From contig JBFLXL010000008.1 of assembly GCA_040757205.1 (NCBI GenBank), positions 1-64,000 on the forward strand: a stretch of DNA of 64,000 nt, given 5' to 3'. Positions 1 to 7,859 of the stretch are shown here, piece by piece. This DNA is from Bacillota bacterium. GTDB taxonomy: Bacteria; Bacillota; Desulfotomaculia; Desulfotomaculales; Desulforudaceae. The number at the start of each line of letters is the position of its first letter. Within the stretch, counting starts at the first letter, position 1. The notes beneath the pieces are model-generated. The model had not been told where the DNA came from, did no database searches, and worked only from the letters and a program-made list of their open reading frames with translations. The position numbers were made by a program, and so were the translations under genes.

Positions 1-240
1 AACTCGATCCAAGAGGTCCGGGGGCCGGGAACGTCAACTGTCACGGCTCCCGGTGCCATCCACTCCCGGCAATGACGAGTGCCATTGGCACGCGTCAATC
101 AGTGACAAATAGCTCCGGCAGCAACAGTTACCGGCCAGTATAAAATCACGCAGCTGACTACAACCTCACCGTCACGGTTGAGGAGGCGGCTCCGAGGAGT
201 TCGCGGACCAACTTCCGCCGCCGGGCCAGGTACTCCTCGG
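1..240. other. Left edge, no gene recognised
   Basis: No convincing reading frame was found here. The stretch is unremarkable except for GC-rich inverted segments near 185-240 (a ctccgaggag / ctcctcggag pair). It may be decayed sequence next to the transposase unit that follows. Confidence 0.4.
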
Positions 241-321
241 AGGAAATTACGGGAGGAAATTACGGGAAGGAAAAATTACGGGGACACCATTGGGAAATTA
301 CGGGGACACCATACTGAATTA
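241..321. repeat. REP-like repeats, left flank of RAYT
   Basis: Short copies of a unit containing ttacggggacaccat occur at 275-290 and 297-321, preceded by two copies of ggaggaaattacggg. The longer copy at 297-321 is the near-perfect reverse complement of the units at 1042-1140. The transposase gene is therefore bracketed by inverted repeats, as expected for the DNA substrates of REP-associated tyrosine transposases. Confidence 0.75.
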
Positions 322-329
322 CTGAGTTT

Positions 330-1007
330 TTAGTCTGCTGTTTTTCTTTTCCGAGGCCCCTTGGGACCCGGCTTACGGGGTCGCAGATTCAGCCCTAATG
401 TTTTCTCAAGGGCAGCGAGAAATCCCTCATTCCCCAAGGGGCGCCCCGTTCTCTCGTGTTGCCCGAATACTTCGGCTTCCTCTGAAGAGATGGCCTTGGA
501 AAGATATTCCCTCCAATTACCGAACATCTCTAACAACGGTCTGGCACGAAGCAATACGTCGTCGCGCCCATCCATATGCGCTCTGGCACTACTCCAACGA
601 TACTGCCACGGCTCCTTTACTAACCCCGCACGTACAGGGTTGAGTTCTATGTAGCGTGCACCAACCCAAAGATGGGCTTCATCCATTGGAAACGAAGAGA
701 AACGTCCCTGCCACAGGTGACCGCTCCAGCCTTCCCGTGAGTTTACCCGGCGCGTGTAGCGGCGGTGGGCTTCTCCAATGGCGCCAGTCAGAGCTTCTTT
801 CGATGGCGGCACAGCAATCAAGTGTACATGATTGGGCATCAAACAATAGGCCCAGATTTCCACTTCCCAAAGGGAACACCACTGCGCCATCAACTCAAGG
901 TACTCCAGATAGTCCTCATTGCAGAAGAATGTCTGGAGGCGGCGGTTACCGCGTTGTGTGACGTGGTGAGGCACGTAGGGTGCCACCACGCGTGCTATTC
1001 TTGCCAT
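330..1007 (-). CDS. REP-associated tyrosine transposase (RAYT, Y1 family)
   Basis: A 225-residue HUH-type single-strand DNA transposase of the IS200-like Y1 family. The start MARIARVVAP is typical of the family. The HUH motif is His-Val-His at residues 60-62 in MPNHVHLI, and the likely nucleophile is Tyr84 in HRRYTRRV. The ARYIELNPVRAGLV segment is also typical. The frame stays open upstream to 1109 only because a 33-bp repeat, a multiple of three, is translated as ELRGHHTELL copies. The ATG at 1005-1007 is therefore preferred. The C-terminal tail is basic (RPRKPGPKGPRKRK). Such enzymes are thought to act on REP palindromes rather than a classic IS. Flanking inverted repeats support this. Confidence 0.9.
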   Translation of the reverse strand: MARIARVVAPYVPHHVTQRGNRRLQTFFCNEDYLEYLELMAQWCSLWEVEIWAYCLMPNHVHLIAVPPSKEALTGAIGEAHRRYTRRVNSREGWSGHLWQGRFSSFPMDEAHLWVGARYIELNPVRAGLVKEPWQYRWSSARAHMDGRDDVLLRARPLLEMFGNWREYLSKAISSEEAEVFGQHERTGRPLGNEGFLAALEKTLGLNLRPRKPGPKGPRKRKTAD

Positions 1008-1041
1008 ATTTATCTTATAACACAAACATTTGGTAGAAAGC

Positions 1042-1200
1042 AATAATTCAGTATGGTGTCCCCTTAATTCTTCCAATAATTCAGTATGGTGTCCCCTTAA
1101 TTCTTCCAATAATTCAGTATGGTGTCCCCTTAATTCTTCGTCCTTAATTCTTCCCCTTAATTCTTCAGAATTCTTCAGGTATGTCCCCTTAATTCAGGTG
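1042..1200. repeat. 33-bp tandem repeats, right flank of RAYT
   Basis: Three exact or near-exact 33-bp units beginning aataattcagtatggtgtcc start at 1042, 1075 and 1108. They are followed by degraded pieces (ccttaattcttc) up to about 1200. They are inverted relative to the units at 275-321. The 33-bp period preserves frame, so an 11-residue repeat is created on the minus strand. Confidence 0.85.
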
Positions 1201-1242
1201 GGGAATTTCAATTTGCCGTTGACAATCCCGCAGCCGCGGTGA

Positions 1243-2265
1243 TCAGGGCTGCACCCGGGCGATGCGCAAGGTATCCATCCTGACATTGCCGTACTTGTGC
1301 CCCCGGGCGTCCTGGATGTTGAAGTACTCCTTCTTGTATGCTATCCCGTTGGTTGAGCACTGACTGGACCAGTGATGCAGCCCGATAATGTGGCCGCTGC
1401 TGTCCCGGAGCCATTCGATGAACACCACGGTATGCCCGGTGTTATTTTCCCTGCCGAATTGCATGAAATCACCCGGCCGTGCCTCTTCAAGATCGGCGAT
1501 CCCCATGCCCAGGCCGTACTTCTCTACCGCGGCCACAATGTGGTGACCGGCCTGAGCGCCGCCGGCCATATACCAGCGCAGCAGAAAATCAAACAGTTCG
1601 TCAAAGGTCATCCCGTTGAAATCCCCCGGGTCGAGCCCCAGGTCAATGTTCCGCTGCTGCATGGCCTTGAAGAAAACCTCGAAGGTGATGCCCGTACAAT
1701 GACTGGCCCTGTTCCCGCTGGGATGGGCCCGGGCCAGCACCCAGCCCTTATATTCCAGAGTGGTGGTCACCCCGTTGTAGTTCTGATAGTCGGTGTTGAA
1801 CAGGTAAGGATAATCCCGGCCTTGATAGGTGTTGACGATATCCAGAACATAGGTGTTGAAGGACTGTATGGAGAGGTCTTTAAGGGGCACGGATTCCGGT
1901 GGCGGCGGCTGGGGCTGCGGTTGCGGCGCCGGCGCCGGCTGCGGCTGCTGGATCCGGGGTTTCTCGGCCTCAGCCGGGTGCCCGCTTTCGGCTTGAGCCT
2001 GCTCAGTCTCCGCCGGGGCTTCCTCGACAATAAACGCTTCTTTTCCCAGCGCCTCCGCGGAACCGCTGTCTGTGGTCTCATCGCCGCTCCTCCGGTCACC
2101 GGCGACCACAGATGCGGCATCCTGAGCCACGGTACCGCCGCCAACGTCCGGCGGAACCGCCTGCGCAGCATATACCCAGATGGTGATCATCACCGCCAAG
2201 GCCGTAACCACGATCTTGCCGCAGTGCGTTTTCCAGAACATGCTAAGATACCCCGCCGCTGCCAA
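1243..2265 (-). CDS. Exported CHAP/NlpC-P60-like cysteine peptidase domain protein
   Basis: 340 residues. A membrane anchor or signal segment lies at about 18-36 (IVVTALAVMITIWVYAA). It is followed by an acidic linker and a proline/glutamine-rich stretch at 105-125, typical of a cell-wall-spanning spacer. The C-terminal domain at 130-340 has Cys190 in SHCTGITF and His278 in NNTGHTVVFIEW, the Cys...His order of papain-fold CHAP/NlpC-P60 enzymes. It also has a PGDFMQF motif before the His. The likely role is peptidoglycan or surface-protein hydrolysis outside the cell. The exact family is uncertain and no close relative is recalled. Confidence 0.65.
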   Translation of the reverse strand: MAAAGYLSMFWKTHCGKIVVTALAVMITIWVYAAQAVPPDVGGGTVAQDAASVVAGDRRSGDETTDSGSAEALGKEAFIVEEAPAETEQAQAESGHPAEAEKPRIQQPQPAPAPQPQPQPPPPESVPLKDLSIQSFNTYVLDIVNTYQGRDYPYLFNTDYQNYNGVTTTLEYKGWVLARAHPSGNRASHCTGITFEVFFKAMQQRNIDLGLDPGDFNGMTFDELFDFLLRWYMAGGAQAGHHIVAAVEKYGLGMGIADLEEARPGDFMQFGRENNTGHTVVFIEWLRDSSGHIIGLHHWSSQCSTNGIAYKKEYFNIQDARGHKYGNVRMDTLRIARVQP

Positions 2266-2361
2266 GTTGCTTAAGGAAAACCACTGCAGTAAAAATTATC
2301 GTAGATGACCAGAATTCCTCTTGGTAAATCCATACAGCAAAGTAGGTTGGAAGAACGGGAA

Positions 2362-2389
2362 ATGGAAAAAACGAAGCCAGGCCCGCTTC
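2362..2389 (-). terminator. Weak terminator after the GGDEF/HD-GYP gene
   Basis: On the minus strand GAAGC/GCTTC (2373-2389) forms a short stem followed by a T-run (2365-2370). It lies 115 bp past the stop of the c-di-GMP gene. The stem is only five pairs. Confidence 0.4.
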
Positions 2390-2503
2390 ACTGTTTTCCA
2401 CCTCTGGGCAAAGCGTTCGCGGTTTCTTCCCGGGGTGGGTCAAGAATTACCCCGTCGCACCACTGAACACCGCCAGCCCGGCCGGAAGGACAAAGCATGT
2501 CCA

Positions 2504-5110
2504 TTACGACGTGCTTGCCGTTAAAGGCTTCAGGATTTCCACGAACAGCCGCACCAGTTCCGGGTCGAACTGCGAGCCGGTGCACCTCTCAAGTTCGGTA
2601 ACCGCTTCTCTGTGCGACATCGCCTTCCGGTAGGGGCGGTCGTTGGTCATGGAGTCATAGGCGTCGGCGACAGCCAGGATGCGGCATTCCAACGGGATTT
2701 CCTCGCCTTTCAATCCCAGGGGGTAGCCCTCCCCGTTCCATACCTCGTGGTGCTTCAGAATCAGGTCGGCAATGTGCACCAGGTCCGGGACCGAATGGGC
2801 GATGCGGTGACCGATCTCACAGTGCCGCTGCATTTCCGCCCTCTCCGCCGGGGAAAGGGGCCCCTTCTTGAATAAGATACGGTCCGGCACACCAACCTTG
2901 CCGATGTCGTGAAACTGGGCCAACAGGCGCAGGTCGTTTACCGTGCGCTCGGGCAGGCCAAGAGCCTGGGCCATGCGCAGGACCAAGTCTTGCATCCGTT
3001 CCCCGTGCCCCTCGGTAATGTGGTCCCTGGCTTCCAAGGTCTTCATCAATGTCTGGATGATCGCGCTGCGCGTACTCTGGCTGCGGTGCAGTTTATCCCG
3101 GTACATGTTGTTGTCGGCTTCCCGGAATAGGTTGTTTAAGTTGTCGGTATCGTCGTCACCCACCGCATAACCAACGGACAAACTCAAGGGAAGCTCCGGA
3201 TGAAGCAGGTTGTGGCGCTCCACCGCCTCCCGGATCCGTTGGCAGGCACCCTGGACGACTGTCTTATCGCTCTCCGGCAGGACCACGGCGAATTCGTCTC
3301 CCCCCACCCGGGCCACCACGTCGCTCTTGCGGAAAGCCTGCTGCAAAACCCCGGCCGCCGCCCTGAGCAGCGCATCCCCGGCATCGTGGCCCAGACTGTC
3401 ATTGACGAGCTTGAGTCCATCCACGTCACACACGACGAGGCCTACCGGCGCGAAGCGTCCGCCCTTCAGGCGCCGCATTTCCTCCTCGAAGTAAGCCCGG
3501 TTGTAGATTCCGGTCAGCGGGTCGTGCAGGCTCAGGTACCTGAGCCGCTCCTCCGCCTCCTTCCGTTCGCTCACATCGCGGATGGTTTCGATCGCCCCCG
3601 TCACATTCCCCTGGCCGTCAAACAGCGGCGACGCCTTCTCCCAGACGAAGGCCCCTTGGCCCCCGTAGACTGAAGGAACGAAACCCTCGGCATAGTAGGT
3701 GTTGCCTTTAATCTCAAAGCCCTGGTACTGCCACTCAATACCCTGGTCCCCCCCTATCACCAGGTCGATCAGCATGGGCCTCGGCCGCCCGTAAAAAGGT
3801 AAGGAGTAAGCATAGTCACCCTTACCGAGGATTTCGGCCTTCGAAATCCCCGTCATTTTCTCAGTGGCTAGGTTCCAAGCAATCACCCGCTTGTCGCGGT
3901 CGACGACAAACGTGGCGTCCGGCAAAAACTCGATAATGTCCTGCAACTGCTGGTGTGCAGTCTGGAGTTTCTCCGCCAGGCCGCGGTAGGACTCTTCACT
4001 GTCCTGCAATTGGCGGCCGGATTGCTCCAAGGCCGCCAGCATCCGGTTGATGGCGCCGGCCAGGTTTGACAGTTCGTCTTCTCCGGGGATAGCCAGGCGT
4101 ACCGACAGGTCACCGGTCTTTCGAATCTCTTCAACCCCGGAGTTCAGGCGCTCCAACCGGGAAAGAACCAAGTTCTTCAAAAGGAGCATCGTGCTTATGA
4201 TGATTACAAAACCGCCCGCCATGAGGAACCAGACAAAGAAGTTGATGGTGGCCAAACCCTGTTTGTAGATCGCCCGTGGACGGTCCACCTTCAGGACAAG
4301 CGCAGGTTCGCCGTGGATATCCTCGAGCAGCGCGTACCCCGCCACCGAATCCGCACTCACCGCCCGGGCGACAATTGGGGTTTGTTGCGACAAAAGACCG
4401 CGCGCCGCCTCGAAATCAGCCGGCGGCGTTGGGTCATCCAGGCGACTGGCGGAGAGATTCAGCTGTGTTACTTCAGACAAACGCGCTATTTCCAGATTGT
4501 CCAAATAACGGCCCCAAATCAGGGCTCCCTGGATCGGTCCCTGCCTTTCATTAGTCACGATGGGTCGCGAAGCAACCAATAGCGGTCCTTCCGGGAGAAG
4601 AACCAATCCACTGACACTGCTCTCCGGGTCGAAATGATCCAACAGGGGGCTGCCGTCCCCAAGGTGTGGCTCCAGGCTTCTCGGCAGCGGCATTTCCTCT
4701 CCGCTCTGCAGGTCAAAGGCCCGGCCGAACACAACCCGGCCGGGCGCATTGACGAAAAGCATTAAGTTCAACCGGAGATTATCAAATGTGGCATCCGGGA
4801 TGTTTCGGCGCACATAATCCGGATCGCCGGTCATGATAAACGCGTAGGTCTCATCCCACGCGGCCCAATCACCCACCCCGTTACTCAGTTCATCCAGTTG
4901 ACCGGCAATCAAACTCAGCGCCTGTTCGGTATAGTCGCGGGTCCTGTTCTCTTCCAAGTCCTCGTAGCTGTGCAGGAGTATATGGTGAGCGGCTGTATAA
5001 AGAATCACCAGTAAACCGAGGAGCATCGCCCCTATGAACATCAGGGTCTTCCTACGGAGTGTCAAGCACTCGCCCCCCGACCTTGGTTTCAACAGGATAC
5101 CATACGACAA
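2504..5110 (-). CDS. CHASE4-HAMP-PAS-GGDEF-HD-GYP c-di-GMP sensor enzyme
   Basis: 868 residues in the longest form. Order: TM at 22-46; extracellular CHASE4-type sensor at about 50-285; TM at 287-315; HAMP at 315-370; PAS at 385-515; GGDEF at 525-680; HD-GYP at 685-865. The diguanylate cyclase signature GGDEF is intact at 603-607. An RxxD inhibitory site (RKSD, 594-597) sits exactly five residues before it. The HD-GYP phosphodiesterase has HD at 734-735 and HHEVWNGEGYP at 787-797. Both synthesis and breakdown of c-di-GMP look possible, under control of an external signal. A TTG at 5065, preceded by GGGGGGCGAG, is a better start than 5110. A decayed relative of its GGDEF domain lies at 34424-34763. 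Confidence 0.92.
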   Translation of the reverse strand: MSYGILLKPRSGGECLTLRRKTLMFIGAMLLGLLVILYTAAHHILLHSYEDLEENRTRDYTEQALSLIAGQLDELSNGVGDWAAWDETYAFIMTGDPDYVRRNIPDATFDNLRLNLMLFVNAPGRVVFGRAFDLQSGEEMPLPRSLEPHLGDGSPLLDHFDPESSVSGLVLLPEGPLLVASRPIVTNERQGPIQGALIWGRYLDNLEIARLSEVTQLNLSASRLDDPTPPADFEAARGLLSQQTPIVARAVSADSVAGYALLEDIHGEPALVLKVDRPRAIYKQGLATINFFVWFLMAGGFVIIISTMLLLKNLVLSRLERLNSGVEEIRKTGDLSVRLAIPGEDELSNLAGAINRMLAALEQSGRQLQDSEESYRGLAEKLQTAHQQLQDIIEFLPDATFVVDRDKRVIAWNLATEKMTGISKAEILGKGDYAYSLPFYGRPRPMLIDLVIGGDQGIEWQYQGFEIKGNTYYAEGFVPSVYGGQGAFVWEKASPLFDGQGNVTGAIETIRDVSERKEAEERLRYLSLHDPLTGIYNRAYFEEEMRRLKGGRFAPVGLVVCDVDGLKLVNDSLGHDAGDALLRAAAGVLQQAFRKSDVVARVGGDEFAVVLPESDKTVVQGACQRIREAVERHNLLHPELPLSLSVGYAVGDDDTDNLNNLFREADNNMYRDKLHRSQSTRSAIIQTLMKTLEARDHITEGHGERMQDLVLRMAQALGLPERTVNDLRLLAQFHDIGKVGVPDRILFKKGPLSPAERAEMQRHCEIGHRIAHSVPDLVHIADLILKHHEVWNGEGYPLGLKGEEIPLECRILAVADAYDSMTNDRPYRKAMSHREAVTELERCTGSQFDPELVRLFVEILKPLTASTS

Positions 5111-5164
5111 AATCTTCCCTATTTCCTCTTATCGTCCAAAAAGCTTGCTCGTCAACACCACACG

Positions 5165-5210
5165 AAAAAAAACCCGCATAAGGCTTAGAAGCCCCAAGGG
5201 AGCTTACGGG
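5165..5210 (-). terminator. Leader hairpin with T-run upstream of the c-di-GMP gene
   Basis: On the minus strand CCCG-TAAG...CTTATGCGGG closes a hairpin followed by eight T residues (5172-5165). It lies 55-100 bp before the start of the CHASE4-GGDEF gene. No gene on this strand lies just upstream. It could be an attenuator in the leader rather than the end of another transcript. The classic c-di-GMP (GEMM) aptamer motifs were looked for and not seen. Confidence 0.5.
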
Positions 5211-5404
5211 AGTACTTCGAAGAACATGGCAGGGGCTAATGAAAGCACGTCGGCAGAAACATTCATACTTGAAGTTGAGGCGGATAAATTGACACTGACA
5301 GCCTGGCGGATAATGCGGTTCTTTGTGTAGCGGGCTGCGCGAATCAATACCCGCACCCATTATTAATATAGTTAATGGTAACATTAAGAATCTTAAATTA
5401 GCCA

Positions 5405-5433
5405 TTGACATCTTTGAGTTGACCGAATAGAAT
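5405..5433 (+). promoter_or_regulatory. SigA-type promoter for the DUF2089 cluster
   Basis: TTGACA at 5405-5410, a 17-bp spacer, and TAGAAT at 5428-5433. This is a near-consensus vegetative promoter about 100 bp upstream of the DUF2089 start, implying a leader of roughly 95 nt. Confidence 0.75.
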
Positions 5434-5535
5434 GGGCTCAAATCGAGCGTGCCGCCGATCCAAGTGCCGATCCAAAGACCGGTTCGGAGCACGATCTCAG
5501 GCCGTCCGAGGCCGGACCAAGAAGGGGGTGAATCA

Positions 5536-5934
5536 ATGAAGTACCAGGCGCCGCACTGCTGCCCGGTCTGCAATCAAGAATTGGTCATCAGCAGCCTGGC
5601 GTGCAGGCATTGCCAGACGCGGCTTGAAGGCGGCTTCACCTCCTGCAAGTTCTGCAAATTGCCGGCCGAGCAGCAGGAATTCATCGAGGTGTTCATCAAG
5701 TGCCGCGGCAGCATCAAGGACGTGGAAAAAGAACTGGGCATCTCCTACCCCACGGTGCGCAACCGCCTGGACGGGTTGATCCAGGCGCTGGGCTACCGGG
5801 TCGACCGGCCGCCCGCCGAAAGGCCCGACCACGCCGCAGAAAAGACCCGCAAGCAGGAGATCCTTACGGCGCTGGAGGCGGGGGAGATCACCGCCCAGGA
5901 GGCCGCCAAGCTGCTCAAGAAAACGGCTAAGTAA
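5536..5934 (+). CDS. DUF2089 family zinc-ribbon/HTH protein
   Basis: 132 residues starting at the ATG after GAAGGGGGTG. The N-terminus holds two CxxC pairs (CPVC at 9-12, CRHC at 23-26) and a further CKFC, giving a zinc ribbon. The middle (FIEVFIKCRGSIKDVEKELG) and the following segment (ISYPTVRNRLDGL) look like a sigma-70-like or HTH segment. The end carries a SHOCT-like helix pair (ILTALEAGEITAQEAAKLL). The role is presumably transcriptional control of the adjoining membrane and envelope genes. It is followed 34 bp later by another SHOCT-like protein in the same direction, so it probably heads an operon up to 7250. Confidence 0.85.
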   Translation: MKYQAPHCCPVCNQELVISSLACRHCQTRLEGGFTSCKFCKLPAEQQEFIEVFIKCRGSIKDVEKELGISYPTVRNRLDGLIQALGYRVDRPPAERPDHAAEKTRKQEILTALEAGEITAQEAAKLLKKTAK

Positions 5935-5968
5935 ACGGGACAAACAGGAAAGGGGTAAGTATAATACA

Positions 5969-6406
5969 ATGAGTGAGAAGAACAGAATCCTGCAGATGGT
6001 CCGGGACGGAAAGATCAGCGTGGACGAGGGGCTGGAACTCCTGAGCGCGCTGGACGAGACCGACGCCAAGGCCGCCCAGGCCGCCCAGGCCGCCGCTCAG
6101 GGCCCGTCCGCCAAGACCCGCGACCGCTTTCTCAGGGTGCGCGTGGACAGCGCCGACACCAAAGTCAACGTCAACATCCCGCTCGGCCTGCTGAAAGTGG
6201 CTTCGAACCTGATCACCATGGGCTCGGGCTTCATCCCGCAGGAGGCCCGCCGGGAAATGGAGGCCAAGGGGATCGACATCTCCAAGATCGACTTCGAAGA
6301 GCTCGTGAGCCTCATCGACCAGGGCCTGGTGGATGGGAAGCTTGTGGATGTGGACGTCGATGACCCGAAGGAAGGAAGGACCAAGGTGGAGGTCTATGTC
6401 GAGTAA
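5969..6406 (+). CDS. SHOCT-like domain protein (YvlB-related)
   Basis: 145 residues. The N-terminal helices KNRILQMVRDGKISVDEGLELLSALDE are the short SHOCT-like module found at the start of YvlB-type proteins. They resemble the tail of the DUF2089 protein upstream. An alanine-rich linker (about 33-46) leads to a C-terminal alpha/beta region (RFLRVRVDSADTKVNVNIPL) of the kind seen in bactofilin- or DUF4097-linked proteins. The RBS AGGAAAGGGG lies upstream. The gene overlaps the next one by 11 bp. Function is unknown. Context suggests an envelope-stress module with the YvlD-like protein. Confidence 0.75.
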   Translation: MSEKNRILQMVRDGKISVDEGLELLSALDETDAKAAQAAQAAAQGPSAKTRDRFLRVRVDSADTKVNVNIPLGLLKVASNLITMGSGFIPQEARREMEAKGIDISKIDFEELVSLIDQGLVDGKLVDVDVDDPKEGRTKVEVYVE

Positions 6407-6800
6407 GCGGCAGAGCCAGTTCCTGCTGATCAGGGTGTCTCAGGGCGGGTTCCGCCGGTTTGCGCTTCCGGTGCCCCTGTACGTCCTGGACCTGACCCTG
6501 GACGCTTTCTCCGACCTGGCCGCCCTGGCCGACACGCTGGCCCCGGGGCGGCTCGGGGCCCTGAAGCGGGCAGACCCGGGGGGCCTCGGCGGTCCCGGCG
6601 GCGGTAGTGTTGCCGGCAGCCTCATCAACGGCGGCGGTAATGCTGACGGCGGCTCGGCCGGCCGCCGTGGCCGCCGGTTGTCCGTGGAGCGCGTTCTCGC
6701 GCTCGTGCTGGCGCTCTTTCGGGAATTGCGCCGGCACGGCCGGTTGCGCGTGGTGGAGGTGCAGGCCGGCAAGGTGCGGGTATCCATCGACTTATACTAG
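6396..6800 (+). CDS. Hypothetical protein, Gly-rich linker
   Basis: 134 residues. The start ATG lies inside the end of the previous gene (ATGTCGAGTAA), which suggests translational coupling. The N-terminus (SQFLLIRVSQGGFRRFALPVPLYVLDLTLDAF) and C-terminus (VVEVQAGKVRVSIDLY) look folded. Between them lies a Gly/Ala/Asn-rich low-complexity linker (about 50-85). I do not recognise a family. Because it sits between a SHOCT-like protein and a YvlD-like membrane protein, a role in the same module is likely. Confidence 0.6.
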   Translation: MSSKRQSQFLLIRVSQGGFRRFALPVPLYVLDLTLDAFSDLAALADTLAPGRLGALKRADPGGLGGPGGGSVAGSLINGGGNADGGSAGRRGRRLSVERVLALVLALFRELRRHGRLRVVEVQAGKVRVSIDLY

Positions 6801-6890
6801 ACCGGAGAGGCTAAAGCAGCCGCGTAGGGCAACTCCGGCCTAAAAGTTATCCGTCGGCTTGTACTAGACTAGACCAAAGAGGTGGTCCGG

Positions 6891-7250
6891 ATGAGTAGGC
6901 TCGTTTTCAGGATGGTGGCCAACACGGTGGCCGTGTACGTGATCGCGCTGGTGATTCCGGTCGTGGTCCTGGAGAGCGCGTGGGTGGGGCTTCTGGCCGG
7001 CGCGGTGCTCACCCTGCTGAACGCGCTGGTGCGGCCGTTACTGCTGTTGATCACTTTGCCCGTCAACCTGATCACTCTGGGCCTTTTTACCCTGGTGGTC
7101 AACGCCTGGATGCTGATGCTCACCAGCCGCCTGGTGGAAGGGTTGACGATCCCCGGGTTCTGGTGGGCCCTGGCCGCCGCCCTGCTGGTGACGCTCGTCA
7201 ACGTGCCCTTAAATCAGTTGTTCGGAAACCGCCGTTTCAGGATGTGGTGA
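6891..7250 (+). CDS. YvlD-like phage-holin-family (DUF360) membrane protein
   Basis: 119 residues with four predicted membrane segments. The start ATG at 6891 follows AAAGAGGTGG by six bases. The sequence LNALVRPLLLLITLPVNLITLGLFTLVVNAWMLML carries the N-x-L-V-R-P-L-L and P-x-N-x-x-T-x-G-L-F motifs typical of YvlD and Phage_holin_4_2 proteins. These are small integral membrane proteins of unknown mechanism, often beside PspC and YvlB genes and linked to envelope stress. It is last in the clear part of this operon. Confidence 0.88.
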   Translation: MSRLVFRMVANTVAVYVIALVIPVVVLESAWVGLLAGAVLTLLNALVRPLLLLITLPVNLITLGLFTLVVNAWMLMLTSRLVEGLTIPGFWWALAAALLVTLVNVPLNQLFGNRRFRMW

Positions 7251-7564
7251 ACTGCCGGAAAAGGGCGCGCCGGCACCCCGGAGGCGGAGTCCCTGCGGCA
7301 CTGATCAAGAAAGCGAAACCCGGCGGGTCTTTTCATCGGGCTGGCGCTGTTCGGGTTAACCGGACGGAAAGAGTTCAGCGGGCAGTTTGGGGAGAGGCGT
7401 TTGGCCGGTTCGGATTGAGGCGGCGGGTCAGGAGCCTGCGCGCCACGTTTACTTCGCGGAAAGCCGGACGGCTGCAGGCCGATTTGCGTCGGCGGGCCGA
7501 ACAACTGGAGAGGGAATACCGCGTTTGCGAAGAGGCCCTGCGGAACACGGCGGGAGAACTCTGA
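7251..7564 (+). pseudogene. Possible frameshifted small gene after yvlD
   Basis: Two plus-strand frames look protein-like in turn. One gives a short hydrophobic piece (LFIGLALFGLTGRKEFSGQ), ending near 7418. The other, open from the GTG at 7247 that overlaps the yvlD stop, ends with AGRLQADLRRRAEQLERE. A single frameshift near 7415 would join them. It may be a decayed or mis-sequenced small gene. No family was recognised. Confidence 0.3.
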
Positions 7565-7590
7565 ACAACGGCAAGGAACGGTCGGCCGGC

Positions 7591-7704
7591 CCGTAGGTGC
7601 CGAAAGGGGAGTCCTTTAGGCGCCGTCAGCGAGAAAGACAAGGTGCTCCGGGTGGTGGTCCGGTCCGTAGATGCCGGAGGGGGGTCTTTAGGCGCCGTTA
7701 GCGT
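7591..7704. repeat. Imperfect 74-bp tandem duplication
   Basis: The segment ccgtaggtgccg...tttaggcgccgtcagcg (7591-7632) recurs in altered form from 7665 (ccgtagatgccg...tttaggcgccgttagcg). The offset is 74 bp. It adjoins the duplicated gatB tail, so this gap seems built by slippage or short duplications. Confidence 0.6.
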
Positions 7705-7746
7705 CCGCTGTGCTCCGGCAGTCCGAATACAGCGGTTGACCTTCCG

Positions 7747-7859
7747 TTCAGCCCTGCAGTTTGTCGCGCAAAAGCCGGTTCACCTTGCCGAGCATGTTGC
7801 CGAAGCTGTTGGACCGGGTGATTCAGCCCTGCAGTTTGTCGCGCAAAAGCTGGTTCACC
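7747..7859. repeat. Duplicated 3' end of gatB
   Basis: A 38-bp segment (7747-7784) repeats the last coding bases of gatB (7822-7859) with one mismatch, 75 bp apart. On the minus strand both copies read LLRDKLQG followed by stop, so the downstream copy is a non-coding echo of the GatB tail. Confidence 0.85.

Noticed and set aside
1042-1140. CRISPR array from evenly spaced repeats
   Set aside because: The 33-bp units are contiguous with no unique spacers and match the REP-like unit on the other side of the transposase.
5165-5535. c-di-GMP (GEMM) riboswitch before the GGDEF gene
   Set aside because: The conserved GGGCAAACC and GGNACGCAAAG blocks are not present; only a terminator-like hairpin is seen.
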